Source: an uncultured Christensenella sp. (lineage in GTDB: Bacteria; Bacillota; Clostridia; Christensenellales; Borkfalkiaceae). From it: a stretch of DNA of 17,349 bases. The notes beneath the pieces were generated by a model. The model searched no databases. It was not told the DNA's origin and worked only from the letters and a program-made list of their open reading frames with translations. Positions within the stretch are counted from its first letter, which is position 1, and each line of letters begins with the position of its first letter. Location of the stretch: assembly GCA_910578655.1 (NCBI GenBank), contig CAJTQE010000030.1, positions 2,849 to 20,197 of the forward strand. Reading direction: 5' to 3'. The position numbers and the translations under genes are program-made. This document shows, piece by piece, positions 1 through 6,707 of the stretch.

Positions 1-1418
1 TCGTTGCCAAGCGCCCTGTCAAGCCTTACTTTTTCAACGTTGAGAATTTTGCCCCTCAAAGGCAGTATCGCCTGAAAGCGTCTGTCCCTGCCCTGCTTTG
101 CAGTACCGCCCGCACTGTCGCCCTCGACTATATAAATTTCGCAAAGTTCGGGACGCTTGTCCGAACAGTCTGCAAGTTTACCGGGAAGTTTTGTGCTTTC
201 CAAAACTCCTTTTCTGTGAGTTTCTTCGCGTGCAAGTCTTGCCGCCTCCCTTGCGCGCTGTGCAGTCAGACAGCGCAAAATAAGTTCGCGCGTTTCGGCA
301 GGGTGTTCTTCGAGGTACATACCGAATTTTTCAGTAACCGCTTTCCCGACGAAAGCCCTGACGTAGGTTGAACAAAGCTTGCTTTTGGTCTGGCTTTCGT
401 ACTGGGCGTCTGCTATCTTTACGGAAATAACTGCAGTGATACCTTCGCGCACGTCGTCACCGGAAAGTTTCATATTATCTTTTAAAATATTAAGTTTTTT
501 GCCCGAATCGTTGATAACTTTTGTCAAGGCAGATTTAAAGCCCTCTAAGTGGGTTCCGCCGTCGGTCTGGCGGATATTGTTTGAGAAGGGGAAAATCTGT
601 TCGCTGTAACTGTTGTTATACTGAATTGCAATTTCAAGAAACTTATCATCGCCCTCGCTGTCCTCAAAGTAGACGGGTTTGGGGAAAAGCGTTTCCTTGC
701 CCCTGTTGATGTCCTGTATAAAGTGAACCACGCCGCCCTCATAGCAGAATTTATCGCTGCGAACCTTGCCGCCGCGTCTATCTTCGAGCGTAAGCGTAAG
801 ACCCTTGTTGAGGTAGGAAAGTTCCCTCAGAAGAGTTTTCAGCGTGTCGTAATTAAATTCAATGGTTTCGAAAACCGTTGCATCGGGGTGAAAAGTGACC
901 GTAGTTCCCGTAAGGTCTGTCTTACCGATTGCCTTTAAAGGTTTTTCGGGTATACCGCAATGGTAAACCTGCCTATAAATATGTCCGTTTTGCGAAACTT
1001 CGGCAACTAAGGTATCGGAAAGCGCGTTTACGCACGCAACGCCGACGCCGTGCAAACCTGACGAAATTTTATATCCGCCCGACTTGTTTCCGCCGCCGAA
1101 TTTTCCGCCGGCGTTCAGGTTGGTAAGCGCAAGCTCTACGCCGCTTATTCCCTCTTCCTTGTTGATACCCGTAGGTATACCTCTGCCGTTGTCTTTGACC
1201 GAACAAGAACCGTCTTCGGTAAGGACGACGTCAATCCTGTCGCAATAGCCTGCAAGCGCTTCGTCAATGGAGTTATCAATAACTTCCCTGACAAGGCAGT
1301 GCAGACCTTTTTCATCCGTGGGGCCGATATACATTCCGGGATGTTCTCTTACGGGTTCAAGTCCTTTTAAGGCTTTCAGACTGTTCGCATCGTATTCGCG
1401 ATTGATTTTGCTGGGCAT
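1..1418 (-). CDS. gyrB: DNA gyrase subunit B, 5' part (runs off left edge)
   Basis: ATPase subunit of type II topoisomerase, which with GyrA introduces negative supercoils into DNA. I translated the minus strand from the ATG at 1418; 472 codons are visible with no stop where checked, and the gene continues past base 1. The GHKL ATPase fold shows an EVIDNS motif near residue 45 (catalytic Glu), DNGRGIP at 76-82 and the glycine-rich ATP lid at about 104-126. The Toprim domain has EGDSAGG at 432-438 and PLRGKILN at 453-460. The ILNVEK stretch after PLRGK favours GyrB over ParE. About two thirds to three quarters of a usual 640-residue GyrB is present. Start choice rests on an AGGTGA ribosome site at 1422-1427. 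Neither gyrA nor recF lies next to it on the visible side, and it has its own promoter. Confidence 0.95.
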   Translation of the reverse strand, partial: MPSKINREYDANSLKALKGLEPVREHPGMYIGPTDEKGLHCLVREVIDNSIDEALAGYCDRIDVVLTEDGSCSVKDNGRGIPTGINKEEGISGVELALTNLNAGGKFGGGNKSGGYKISSGLHGVGVACVNALSDTLVAEVSQNGHIYRQVYHCGIPEKPLKAIGKTDLTGTTVTFHPDATVFETIEFNYDTLKTLLRELSYLNKGLTLTLEDRRGGKVRSDKFCYEGGVVHFIQDINRGKETLFPKPVYFEDSEGDDKFLEIAIQYNNSYSEQIFPFSNNIRQTDGGTHLEGFKSALTKVINDSGKKLNILKDNMKLSGDDVREGITAVISVKIADAQYESQTKSKLCSTYVRAFVGKAVTEKFGMYLEEHPAETRELILRCLTAQRAREAARLAREETHRKGVLESTKLPGKLADCSDKRPELCEIYIVEGDSAGGTAKQGRDRRFQAILPLRGKILNVEKVRLDRALGN

Positions 1419-1446
1419 TTTTCACCTCATGATTTTCTTTGAAATT

Positions 1447-1475
1447 ATTATACCATATTATATAATTAAAAGCAA
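1447..1475 (-). promoter_or_regulatory. Candidate housekeeping promoter of gyrB
   Basis: On the minus strand a perfect TATAAT lies at 1447-1452 with an extended -10 TGG just before it (1453-1455). A weak TTGCTT -35 lies at 1470-1475 with a 17-nt spacer. It sits about 30 nt upstream of the gyrB start. A SigA-type promoter is inferred from consensus match only. Confidence 0.7.
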
Positions 1476-1536
1476 ATTTTTGACTTGAATTTTACCGTTT
1501 TTGAATGAAAATTTTTAAAATTCGCATACTGATTTT

Positions 1537-1692
1537 ATGGAAAAATTTTACTGTAAAAATTTAAATGATTTTGACTTTTCCGACAGGTTTCTGGAATGCG
1601 AAAATTGCGGAAACCATATCTGCAAAACAAAGGCCGAGCTTTTAAAAAGGGTTTGCCCGCACTGCTTCGGCAGGCTTTACAGGATAAGCTGA
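1537..1692 (+). CDS. Small Cys-rich putative zinc-ribbon protein (51 aa)
   Basis: Plus-strand ORF from ATG at 1537 to TGA at 1690-1692 encoding 51 residues. It has six cysteines (6, 21, 24, 29, 40, 43) and two CxxC knuckles, ECENCG at 20-25 and VCPHCF at 39-44, spaced about 15 residues apart, which is the pattern of a four-Cys zinc ribbon. The ORF fills most of the 347-nt space between gyrB and the next minus-strand gene. There is no convincing Shine-Dalgarno. A CATACT hexamer at 1525-1530 with TTGAAT at 1501-1506 could be a promoter giving a near-leaderless message, but this is weak. I do not recognise the family. The regular CxxC pair makes chance translation unlikely, though not excluded. 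A role in nucleic-acid or metal binding is inference only. Confidence 0.55.
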   Translation: MEKFYCKNLNDFDFSDRFLECENCGNHICKTKAELLKRVCPHCFGRLYRIS

Positions 1693-1700
1693 GCTATCGC

Positions 1701-1741
1701 AAAAATACCCGACTGTCTTGTTTACAAAGACAGTCGGGTAT
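1701..1741 (-). terminator. Strong hairpin terminator, possibly bidirectional
   Basis: A perfect 15-bp stem (1705-1719 with 1727-1741) closes a 7-nt loop. On the minus strand the stem is followed at once by a run of five T (1701-1705 read in reverse), which fits an intrinsic terminator for the yabP to 135-aa gene operon. On the plus strand it follows the small Cys-rich ORF by 12 nt, but the downstream tract (AATTTTGG) is a poor U-run, so termination in that direction is less certain. Confidence 0.88.
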
Positions 1742-1765
1742 AATTTTGGAAAAATGCATTCAAAT

Positions 1766-2173
1766 TTATAAATAATGTTTTTCTATCATTTCCGTGATAT
1801 AATCTTTAAGAATGCTTCCCAGTTTCTCATAGCAATCGAACACATAATCGTCAAATTCTTTAAAAGCGCCAACTATGTCCTCGTATTCGGGTTCGTCGCC
1901 GAGCGAAATAAACTTATCGTATGCAGCATTGAAATTTTCAAGCAAGCCTTCGGGAAGAACTGAACGCAGGTCCTGTACCCTATCATCAAGTCTATTATCA
2001 AATTTAGCCATCGAAAAAAAGTCAAAATGACCTCTGCCTCCCAATAAGTGCGTTTCATTCATATCCGAGTAGTAATCAAAAAGCGCAGCATACGGAGCAG
2101 GCAATTTTTCTTTTCTGTAAGCCTTTTGAGCCTTATTATACCACGCATTATCTTTTAATTTTTTCCAAAACAT
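1766..2173 (-). CDS. Hypothetical 135-aa protein, possibly DUF4375/DMP19-like
   Basis: Small, soluble, acidic and aromatic-rich protein with no signal peptide or membrane segment. Residues about 35-52 (YSDMNETHLLGGRGHFDFF) recall the NGG-x-x-x-FF motif region of DUF4375/DMP19-type proteins, and the helical C-terminal half fits the same type, but this is a recalled resemblance and not a search result. Start ATG at 2173 is supported by a strong GGAGG at 2181-2185. It lies 37 nt downstream of the M50-like protease gene as the last gene of the yabP-led operon, and a strong terminator follows its stop. Function unknown. DMP19 itself is a DNA-mimic protein, but that role should not be carried over here. 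Confidence 0.85.
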   Translation of the reverse strand: MFWKKLKDNAWYNKAQKAYRKEKLPAPYAALFDYYSDMNETHLLGGRGHFDFFSMAKFDNRLDDRVQDLRSVLPEGLLENFNAAYDKFISLGDEPEYEDIVGAFKEFDDYVFDCYEKLGSILKDYITEMIEKHYL

Positions 2174-2210
2174 TTAAATACCTCCGCTAAATTATGTTTA
2201 TCGCAGTTTT

Positions 2211-2963
2211 TTAGTTCAAGTATTCTTTTTTTAACTCTTCAAAGCGTACGCGCCATTTTTCGGCGTTTTCGGTATCGCCCTGCGCCGAAAAGTATTCGTA
2301 GCGAAGCTCGCATAGAGAAATAAAGCTTGCGTCGTCCTCTCGGATTTGCGGCAGGTTGAAAAGTAAATTTTCGTCAAGTTCCGAAATCGGCTTACCGCTT
2401 AAAATCTGCGCCTGAGCCTGCAATACAGCAAGCATTACCTGCGCCTCGTCACTGTTTTTGATTAAATCCAAAATCACGCGTCCGTCGCTTTTGCCGTCTA
2501 CTAAATTGAACGGTAACGCGTTGAGCGCCAAAAGATTGAAAGATGCCGGCAAAAGCGCGCAGAGCTCCGTCGGGACGGCATCGACGCAAAGAGCGACTAT
2601 GCCCAAAATTATAAAAATTGCATTTACGGCTATTCCGCCGACGGCGGTAAAAATTATTCTGCCGCGCAGATTTTTGTCTGTTTTAGGTATAATTTGACAG
2701 CTTGACGCGTCCCACCAGTTTAAAAAAGTTTGCTTTAAATAGTTTGACACCGTGCCGTCGGGTACGGCTTTTATTTTTACCGCCGCACCGAAAAGCGTAT
2801 GACCGAGCTCGTGCAAAATTGCACTGAGCGGAAATGATAAAATCATTATAAGCCCTACTGCAACAGTCACCATCCAGTTTACACTGTCGAATATGACCAT
2901 CGCTCCGCAGACAGCTAAAAGTACGAGTGTTGCAGCCTTGACTGCTATATTTACAAGTTTCAT
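2211..2963 (-). CDS. M50-like membrane zinc metalloprotease (site-2-protease type)
   Basis: A 250-residue protein with hydrophobic segments at about 8-25, 31-50, 103-127 and 131-155. HELGH at 51-55 sits at the end of the second segment, as the HExxH zinc site does in M50 site-2 proteases. A TAVGGIAVN stretch at 106-114 resembles the GP/GG-xx-N motif of the family. N148-ALP followed by D156 and D160 resembles the NxxPxxxxDG motif that carries the third zinc ligand. Residues about 170-250 form a soluble helical tail. Known relatives such as RseP and SpoIVFB cut membrane-bound regulators within the bilayer; the substrate here is unknown. Its start overlaps the ppx stop as ATGA and has an AAAGGTGA ribosome site. 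Its position in a sporulation and division operon suggests a role there, as inference. Confidence 0.85.
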   Translation of the reverse strand: MKLVNIAVKAATLVLLAVCGAMVIFDSVNWMVTVAVGLIMILSFPLSAILHELGHTLFGAAVKIKAVPDGTVSNYLKQTFLNWWDASSCQIIPKTDKNLRGRIIFTAVGGIAVNAIFIILGIVALCVDAVPTELCALLPASFNLLALNALPFNLVDGKSDGRVILDLIKNSDEAQVMLAVLQAQAQILSGKPISELDENLLFNLPQIREDDASFISLCELRYEYFSAQGDTENAEKWRVRFEELKKEYLN

Positions 2964-3823
2964 ATTTCACCTTTGTAGATAAGATAGCCCTCTAAATTGT
3001 CGTTTTCGGAAACTGTGATTTCAGATATTGACATATATTGCATAAGTCTATATAGAAACAGACTTGCTCCGCCTATAACGTCGGCGCGCCATACAAGTAT
3101 GCCGCTGCTGCGCTTAATTTCGTCAACGGACATTTTTAAAAACTGCTCGGCAAGATTCCCCACTTCCGCAACGCTCAAACGCGTGCCGTGTACTGTTTGG
3201 GGGTCGTATTCTTTAAGATTTTGCTTGACTGCGGCAAGAGTGGTTGCAGTACCGCTGACGCCGTACATTTTGTATTTGTCCGCATTGAATGCGCCGTAGT
3301 CTGAAAGCTTTTTTGAAATATACTTTTCAAGCTTGTCCTTATCGCGTCCGCACTCTTCCAAAAGACGAACTGCGCCTACATCCACACTCTTTGTATAGAC
3401 GGTATTGCCCTTATCGCGTACGGTTACTTCACAGCTTGCACCGCCCAAATCTATGATTCCGCCGTCAGACGTGCCCAACGCACCCAACAGACCTATTTTA
3501 GCTTCCGTCTGTCCGCTTATAACTTCAATATCTATACCGTAGTTTTCCTTGACGTACGCGGTAAATTGACTGCCGTTCGAAGCCGAACGAACTGCTGCGG
3601 TTGCAAACGCAAACACCTTGTCCGCCCCCTCGCTCTCCGCCTGTGATTTGAAGCCGGCAACAGCCTGAGCCGTACGCTCTATTGCCGCGCGGCACAGCTT
3701 GCCGCTTGACGACAGCCCCTCGCTGAGCCGCGTTGTTTTTATCCTTTTAAATAAAGTTTTTCCGTCTGCCGATAATGCGAGGCGGACGGAATTTGAACCT
3801 ATATCTATTACACCGATTTTCAT
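2960..3823 (-). CDS. Ppx/GppA-family phosphatase, short form
   Basis: Exopolyphosphatase/guanosine-pentaphosphate phosphohydrolase family of the ASKHA (actin/Hsp70) fold, acting in the cytoplasm on polyphosphate or pppGpp; which of the two cannot be told from sequence. Motifs are DIGSNSVR at 7-14 (phosphate 1), ATAAVR at 74-79, SGQTEA at 103-108 with the likely catalytic Glu107, DLGGAS at 125-130 (phosphate 2) and GTATTLAA at 191-198. At 287 residues it lacks the C-terminal HD-type region of long Ppx/GppA enzymes, as is common for short Firmicutes and actinobacterial forms. It starts 3 nt after the DivIC-like gene with only a weak ribosome site, so translation is probably coupled. Its 3' end overlaps the M50-like gene by 4 nt. 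Confidence 0.92.
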   Translation of the reverse strand: MKIGVIDIGSNSVRLALSADGKTLFKRIKTTRLSEGLSSSGKLCRAAIERTAQAVAGFKSQAESEGADKVFAFATAAVRSASNGSQFTAYVKENYGIDIEVISGQTEAKIGLLGALGTSDGGIIDLGGASCEVTVRDKGNTVYTKSVDVGAVRLLEECGRDKDKLEKYISKKLSDYGAFNADKYKMYGVSGTATTLAAVKQNLKEYDPQTVHGTRLSVAEVGNLAEQFLKMSVDEIKRSSGILVWRADVIGGASLFLYRLMQYMSISEITVSENDNLEGYLIYKGEI

Positions 3824-3826
3824 AAA

Positions 3827-4084
3827 TTATTTACCGAAAACGAAACCGAGTTCATACGCTTTATCCAACAGCCCTTCATACGATTGCCAGTAATCAAGGG
3901 AGTTTTCAATGCTTTCGATAGCTTGCTGATAATCCTTTATCTTATCAATGATTTCTTCCCTGTTTCGGGAAACAATCTTAATTTCGATAATTTGATAAAT
4001 AATTACCGCTGCAAGAATAGCTATCAGCAATATTACGTTTACAGTAACAGCCGCAATTATGCGGTTACGCCTTTCCTCAGTCAT
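3827..4084 (-). CDS. divIC: DivIC/FtsB-like septum formation initiator protein
   Basis: An 85-residue bitopic protein: a short charged N-terminus, one membrane span at about 9-31, a coiled coil at about 32-65 and a terminal KAYELGFVF that matches the A-x-E-x-GF/Y-V ending of DivIC/FtsB proteins. DivIC works with FtsL and DivIB (FtsQ) in the divisome at the septum to activate septal peptidoglycan synthesis. The order yabP-yabQ-divIC is the same as in Bacillus subtilis, which supports the name although sequence identity is low. Its ATG overlaps the yabQ stop by 8 nt (ATGACTGA). The B. subtilis neighbour yabR (S1 domain protein) is missing here and ppx follows instead. Confidence 0.82.
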   Translation of the reverse strand: MTEERRNRIIAAVTVNVILLIAILAAVIIYQIIEIKIVSRNREEIIDKIKDYQQAIESIENSLDYWQSYEGLLDKAYELGFVFGK

Positions 4085-4430
4085 TACAATTATCCATTTT
4101 TTTTGATTCTATTTTATTATACAACTTATTTACAAAAAAAGCAACAAAAATATGAAAACTTTTTAAATATAATAATGCGCCAAGCACGCATCCGAGTATC
4201 ATAAACAGCCTTAAATTGCCGAACCCGAACAAAACCGACGTAAATACAAACGCCAACGCAAAAAATAAACAGTATATAACGTCACACGCAATAGTAAAAA
4301 TTCTGTCTTTAAGCGAATATTTTTTAGTGTGAACGCCGCAAACCACACACCGCGCGATATATAAAATATCGTAAACTATTCCGCTTACTATCCCCAAGCA
4401 AGTGCAGGTTATAAAATAAAAAACGTCCAC
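4077..4430 (-). CDS. yabQ: Spore cortex biosynthesis membrane protein YabQ
   Basis: Polytopic 117-residue protein with hydrophobic segments at about 3-24, 47-66 and 73-103. The family pattern is visible: GIVYDILYIAR near 17-27, a D-x-x-Y-C-x-x-F helix at 50-57, then GNLRLF at 71-76 and GALLY at 84-88. YabQ is needed for spore cortex formation and localises to the forespore membranes in B. subtilis, where the gene is expressed under SigE. The start is GTG at 4430, overlapping the yabP stop by one base (TAGTG). An AAGGTAAG ribosome site lies about 12 nt upstream. The 3' end overlaps divIC. Confidence 0.88.
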   Translation of the reverse strand: MDVFYFITCTCLGIVSGIVYDILYIARCVVCGVHTKKYSLKDRIFTIACDVIYCLFFALAFVFTSVLFGFGNLRLFMILGCVLGALLYLKSFHIFVAFFVNKLYNKIESKKMDNCND

Positions 4431-4681
4431 TATTTAAACAGCTTACCTTTAAGCCCCATTCCCTTTGCAATATATCGTACGGAAGTTATTTCACCCGTTG
4501 CTGCGAATGAACCTCCGCTCTTTGAAAAGTTGACTATTTTCATACTGCTGCCGGCAACGACTATTCTGCCTGCCGAATAAGAAAGCACTATCTGTTTATC
4601 AGAAAACGCGTCCACGCTGTCGATTGCCGTTGCCTTTATTCTTTTGCACTGTTCTATTGAAATCGAATGGGTCGTTTCCAT
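4430..4681 (-). CDS. yabP: Sporulation protein YabP (YabP/YqfC family)
   Basis: An 83-residue soluble beta-rich protein. The C-terminal half follows the YabP/YqfC pattern: a short strand ending in L/M-x-I-x-x-x-S, then G-x-x-x-x-x-G-x-I-x-S-x-x-Y, and a GLKGKLFK tail like the GFFSKLFK end of the B. subtilis protein. YabP is a sporulation protein made in the mother cell and encoded next to yabQ. The start ATG at 4681 has GGTGAG a few nt upstream. It is the first gene of the yabP-yabQ-divIC-ppx-M50-135aa operon and lies 72 nt after typA, separated from it by a terminator hairpin. Confidence 0.87.
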   Translation of the reverse strand: METTHSISIEQCKRIKATAIDSVDAFSDKQIVLSYSAGRIVVAGSSMKIVNFSKSGGSFAATGEITSVRYIAKGMGLKGKLFK

Positions 4682-4695
4682 AACTCACCGCCTAT

Positions 4696-4725
4696 AAAAA
4701 ATACCGCCGCTTATAGCGGTGGTAT
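4696..4725 (-). terminator. Intrinsic terminator after typA
   Basis: An 11-bp stem (4701-4711 with 4715-4725) with a 3-nt loop and one A-C mismatch in the minus-strand RNA, followed by six T (4701-4696). It lies between the typA stop at 4754 and the yabP ribosome site, so it should separate typA from the sporulation operon. Confidence 0.8.
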
Positions 4726-4755
4726 AATATATGATTTGATTTTAACGGTTATGTT
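4726..4755 (-). promoter_or_regulatory. Possible SigE-type promoter of yabP
   Basis: On the minus strand CATATATT (4726-4733) resembles the SigE -10 (CATAcaaT). With a 14-nt spacer, AACATAAC (4748-4755) holds the ATA core of a SigE -35. B. subtilis yabPQ is a SigE target, which motivates the guess. The predicted start would fall in the left arm of the typA terminator, so the new transcript would not form that hairpin. Weak match; treat as a hypothesis. Confidence 0.3.
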
Positions 4756-6586
4756 AAACTAAACCTTTTTTAATTTTGGCGTTTGCCTTTGCGCGCAACT
4801 CACTGTTTAAAATGCGCTTTCTTATTCTGATATTTTTGGGGGTAATCTCCAAAAGTTCGTCGTCGCCGATAAATTCAAGACATTCTTCCAAACTCATACG
4901 CTTGGGGGTTATTAAACGCAAAGCATCGTCGCTTGAACTTGAACGGGTATTAGTCAAATGTTTTGTCTTACAGACGTTGACGTTAATGTCCTCGTTTTTG
5001 GGCGATTCTCCTACGACCATTCCCTCGTATACGGGCGTGCCCGCGCCGATGAAAAGCGCGCCTCTGCCCTGCGCATTGAAAAGTCCGTAAGTTACCGCCT
5101 CACCCGTCTCAAACGCAACAAGCGAACCTGTATCCCTGCGCGAAAACTCGCCCTTGAACGGCTGATATTCAAAAAAGACGCTGTTCATTACACCCTCGCC
5201 GCGCGTCGAGGTCAGAAATTCCGACTTGAAACCGAAAAGCCCTCTTGCGGGGACTAAGAATTCAAGACGGGTACGGCTGCCTACCGCGGACATATGCAAA
5301 AGCTCGCCCTTGCGGTTGCCCATACTTTGGAATACTGCGCCGGTAGCGTCGTCGGGAACGTCCACCATAAGTTTTTCCATAGGCTCCATTTTAACGCCGT
5401 CCACTTCTTTGAACATTACACGCGGCGTCGATACCTGAAATTCGTACCCCTCACGGCGCATATTTTCAATTAAAATCGAAAGATGCATTTCGCCCCTGCC
5501 GCACACGCGGTAACTGTCGGCTGAGTCGGTTTCTTCAACGCGCAGCGATACGTCGCGCAGAAGTTCGCGGAAAAGCCTGTCCCTTATGTGACGGGTAGTT
5601 ACCCACTTTCCCTCTTTTCCCGCAAACGGAGAATCGTTGACGGAGAAAGTCATTTCAACGGTCGGTTCGGTAATCTTTACGAATTTGTGAGCTTCGACTT
5701 TATCGGGCGAGCAGACCGTATCGCCGATATTTATCTTTTCAAGACCCGAAAAACAGACTATATCGCCTGCGCGCGCACTCTCGCAAGCGGCACGCTGCAA
5801 CCCCTCTATCTGATAGAGATTTGCTATCTTGCCCGACACGTTCATATGCATATTGTTGTAGTTGGTTACTACAACGCTTTGACCTTGATTTATTACGCCG
5901 CGCTCGATTCTGCCGATGCCTATTCTGCCGACGTAGTCGTTATAGTCGATAGACGATACCAAAAGCTGAGCCGCACCCTCTTCGTCGACATCCATAGGCT
6001 GAATGTGGTTTATAATCGTGTCAAAAAGCGGCTCTAAGTCCTTGCCCTCTTTATTCAAATCGAGGGTTGCAGTACCGTTCCTGCCCGAACACCATACGAC
6101 GGGGCTTAAAAGCTGGTCATCGGAAGCGTCAAGCTCTAACAAAAGCTCTAAAATTTCGTCCTGAACTTCGGCAAGGCGAGCGTCGGGACGGTCGATTTTA
6201 TTGACGACTATAATAAGTCTGTGACCCATTTCCAAAGCCTTTTGAACGACGAAACGGGTTTGGGGCATAGGTCCCTCAGCCGCATCAACCAAAACGAGAA
6301 CGCCGTTAACCATCATCATTACGCGTTCTACCTCGCCCGAAAAATCGGCGTGTCCCGGCGTATCGACGACGTTTATTTTGACGTCTTTATAGTGAACCGA
6401 AGTATTTTTTGCGAGAATGGTTATTCCCCTCTCTCTCTCCAAATCCCCAGAGTCCATAACTCTGTCTTCCACCGACTGATTATCGCGGAATGTGTTGCCC
6501 TGTTTAAGCATTGCGTCGACAAGCGTTGTTTTGCCGTGGTCGACGTGGGCGATTATTGCTACGTTTCTTAAATCTTTTCTTAACAT
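4754..6586 (-). CDS. typA: Ribosome-associated GTPase TypA/BipA
   Basis: A 610-residue translational GTPase of the EF-G-like superfamily, the usual length for TypA. It binds 70S ribosomes and aids 50S assembly and growth under stress or cold. The G domain carries AHVDHGKT at 13-20 (P-loop), RGIT at 53-56 (switch I), DTPGH at 75-79 and NKID at 129-132. A beta-barrel domain 2 (DYNDYVGRIGIGRI), two alpha/beta domains and the TypA C-terminal domain with SSSSDDALRL and a Lys-rich tail follow. Start ATG at 6586 has only a weak AAGAG ribosome site 7-8 nt upstream. It appears monocistronic: its own promoter at 6622-6650 and a terminator 28 nt past its stop. Confidence 0.97.
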   Translation of the reverse strand: MLRKDLRNVAIIAHVDHGKTTLVDAMLKQGNTFRDNQSVEDRVMDSGDLERERGITILAKNTSVHYKDVKINVVDTPGHADFSGEVERVMMMVNGVLVLVDAAEGPMPQTRFVVQKALEMGHRLIIVVNKIDRPDARLAEVQDEILELLLELDASDDQLLSPVVWCSGRNGTATLDLNKEGKDLEPLFDTIINHIQPMDVDEEGAAQLLVSSIDYNDYVGRIGIGRIERGVINQGQSVVVTNYNNMHMNVSGKIANLYQIEGLQRAACESARAGDIVCFSGLEKINIGDTVCSPDKVEAHKFVKITEPTVEMTFSVNDSPFAGKEGKWVTTRHIRDRLFRELLRDVSLRVEETDSADSYRVCGRGEMHLSILIENMRREGYEFQVSTPRVMFKEVDGVKMEPMEKLMVDVPDDATGAVFQSMGNRKGELLHMSAVGSRTRLEFLVPARGLFGFKSEFLTSTRGEGVMNSVFFEYQPFKGEFSRRDTGSLVAFETGEAVTYGLFNAQGRGALFIGAGTPVYEGMVVGESPKNEDINVNVCKTKHLTNTRSSSSDDALRLITPKRMSLEECLEFIGDDELLEITPKNIRIRKRILNSELRAKANAKIKKGLV

Positions 6587-6621
6587 ATATATACTCTTTT
6601 AAATTGATTTTCCGAATAATA

Positions 6622-6650
6622 ATTTTAATACGGTTACACATAAAAAGCAA
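6622..6650 (-). promoter_or_regulatory. Candidate housekeeping promoter of typA
   Basis: In the 121-nt gap between the membrane-protein gene and typA, the minus strand has TTGCTT (6645-6650), a 17-nt spacer and TAAAAT (6622-6627). The same TTGCTT hexamer serves as the -35 of the gyrB promoter. I see no terminator hairpin in this gap, so read-through from the long upstream operon into typA is possible. Confidence 0.6.
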
Positions 6651-6707
6651 CCATATTTAAACTGACCGTAAAATTTTTATCATTATGTGAATTAGTCAAA
6701 TTCCGCG

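Noticed and set aside
929..1126. Arg-rich 65-residue plus-strand ORF
   Set aside because: It lies entirely antisense to gyrB; its Arg richness comes from the complement of Gly and Pro-rich gyrB codons.
1480..1485. TTGACT as -35 of the small Cys-rich gene
   Set aside because: No acceptable -10 lies 16-18 nt downstream of it.
5588..6037. 149-residue plus-strand ORF inside typA
   Set aside because: Fully antisense to conserved typA codons.
6587..6707. Terminator for the long operon before typA
   Set aside because: No GC-rich hairpin with a U-run is present in this gap; only the typA promoter can be supported.
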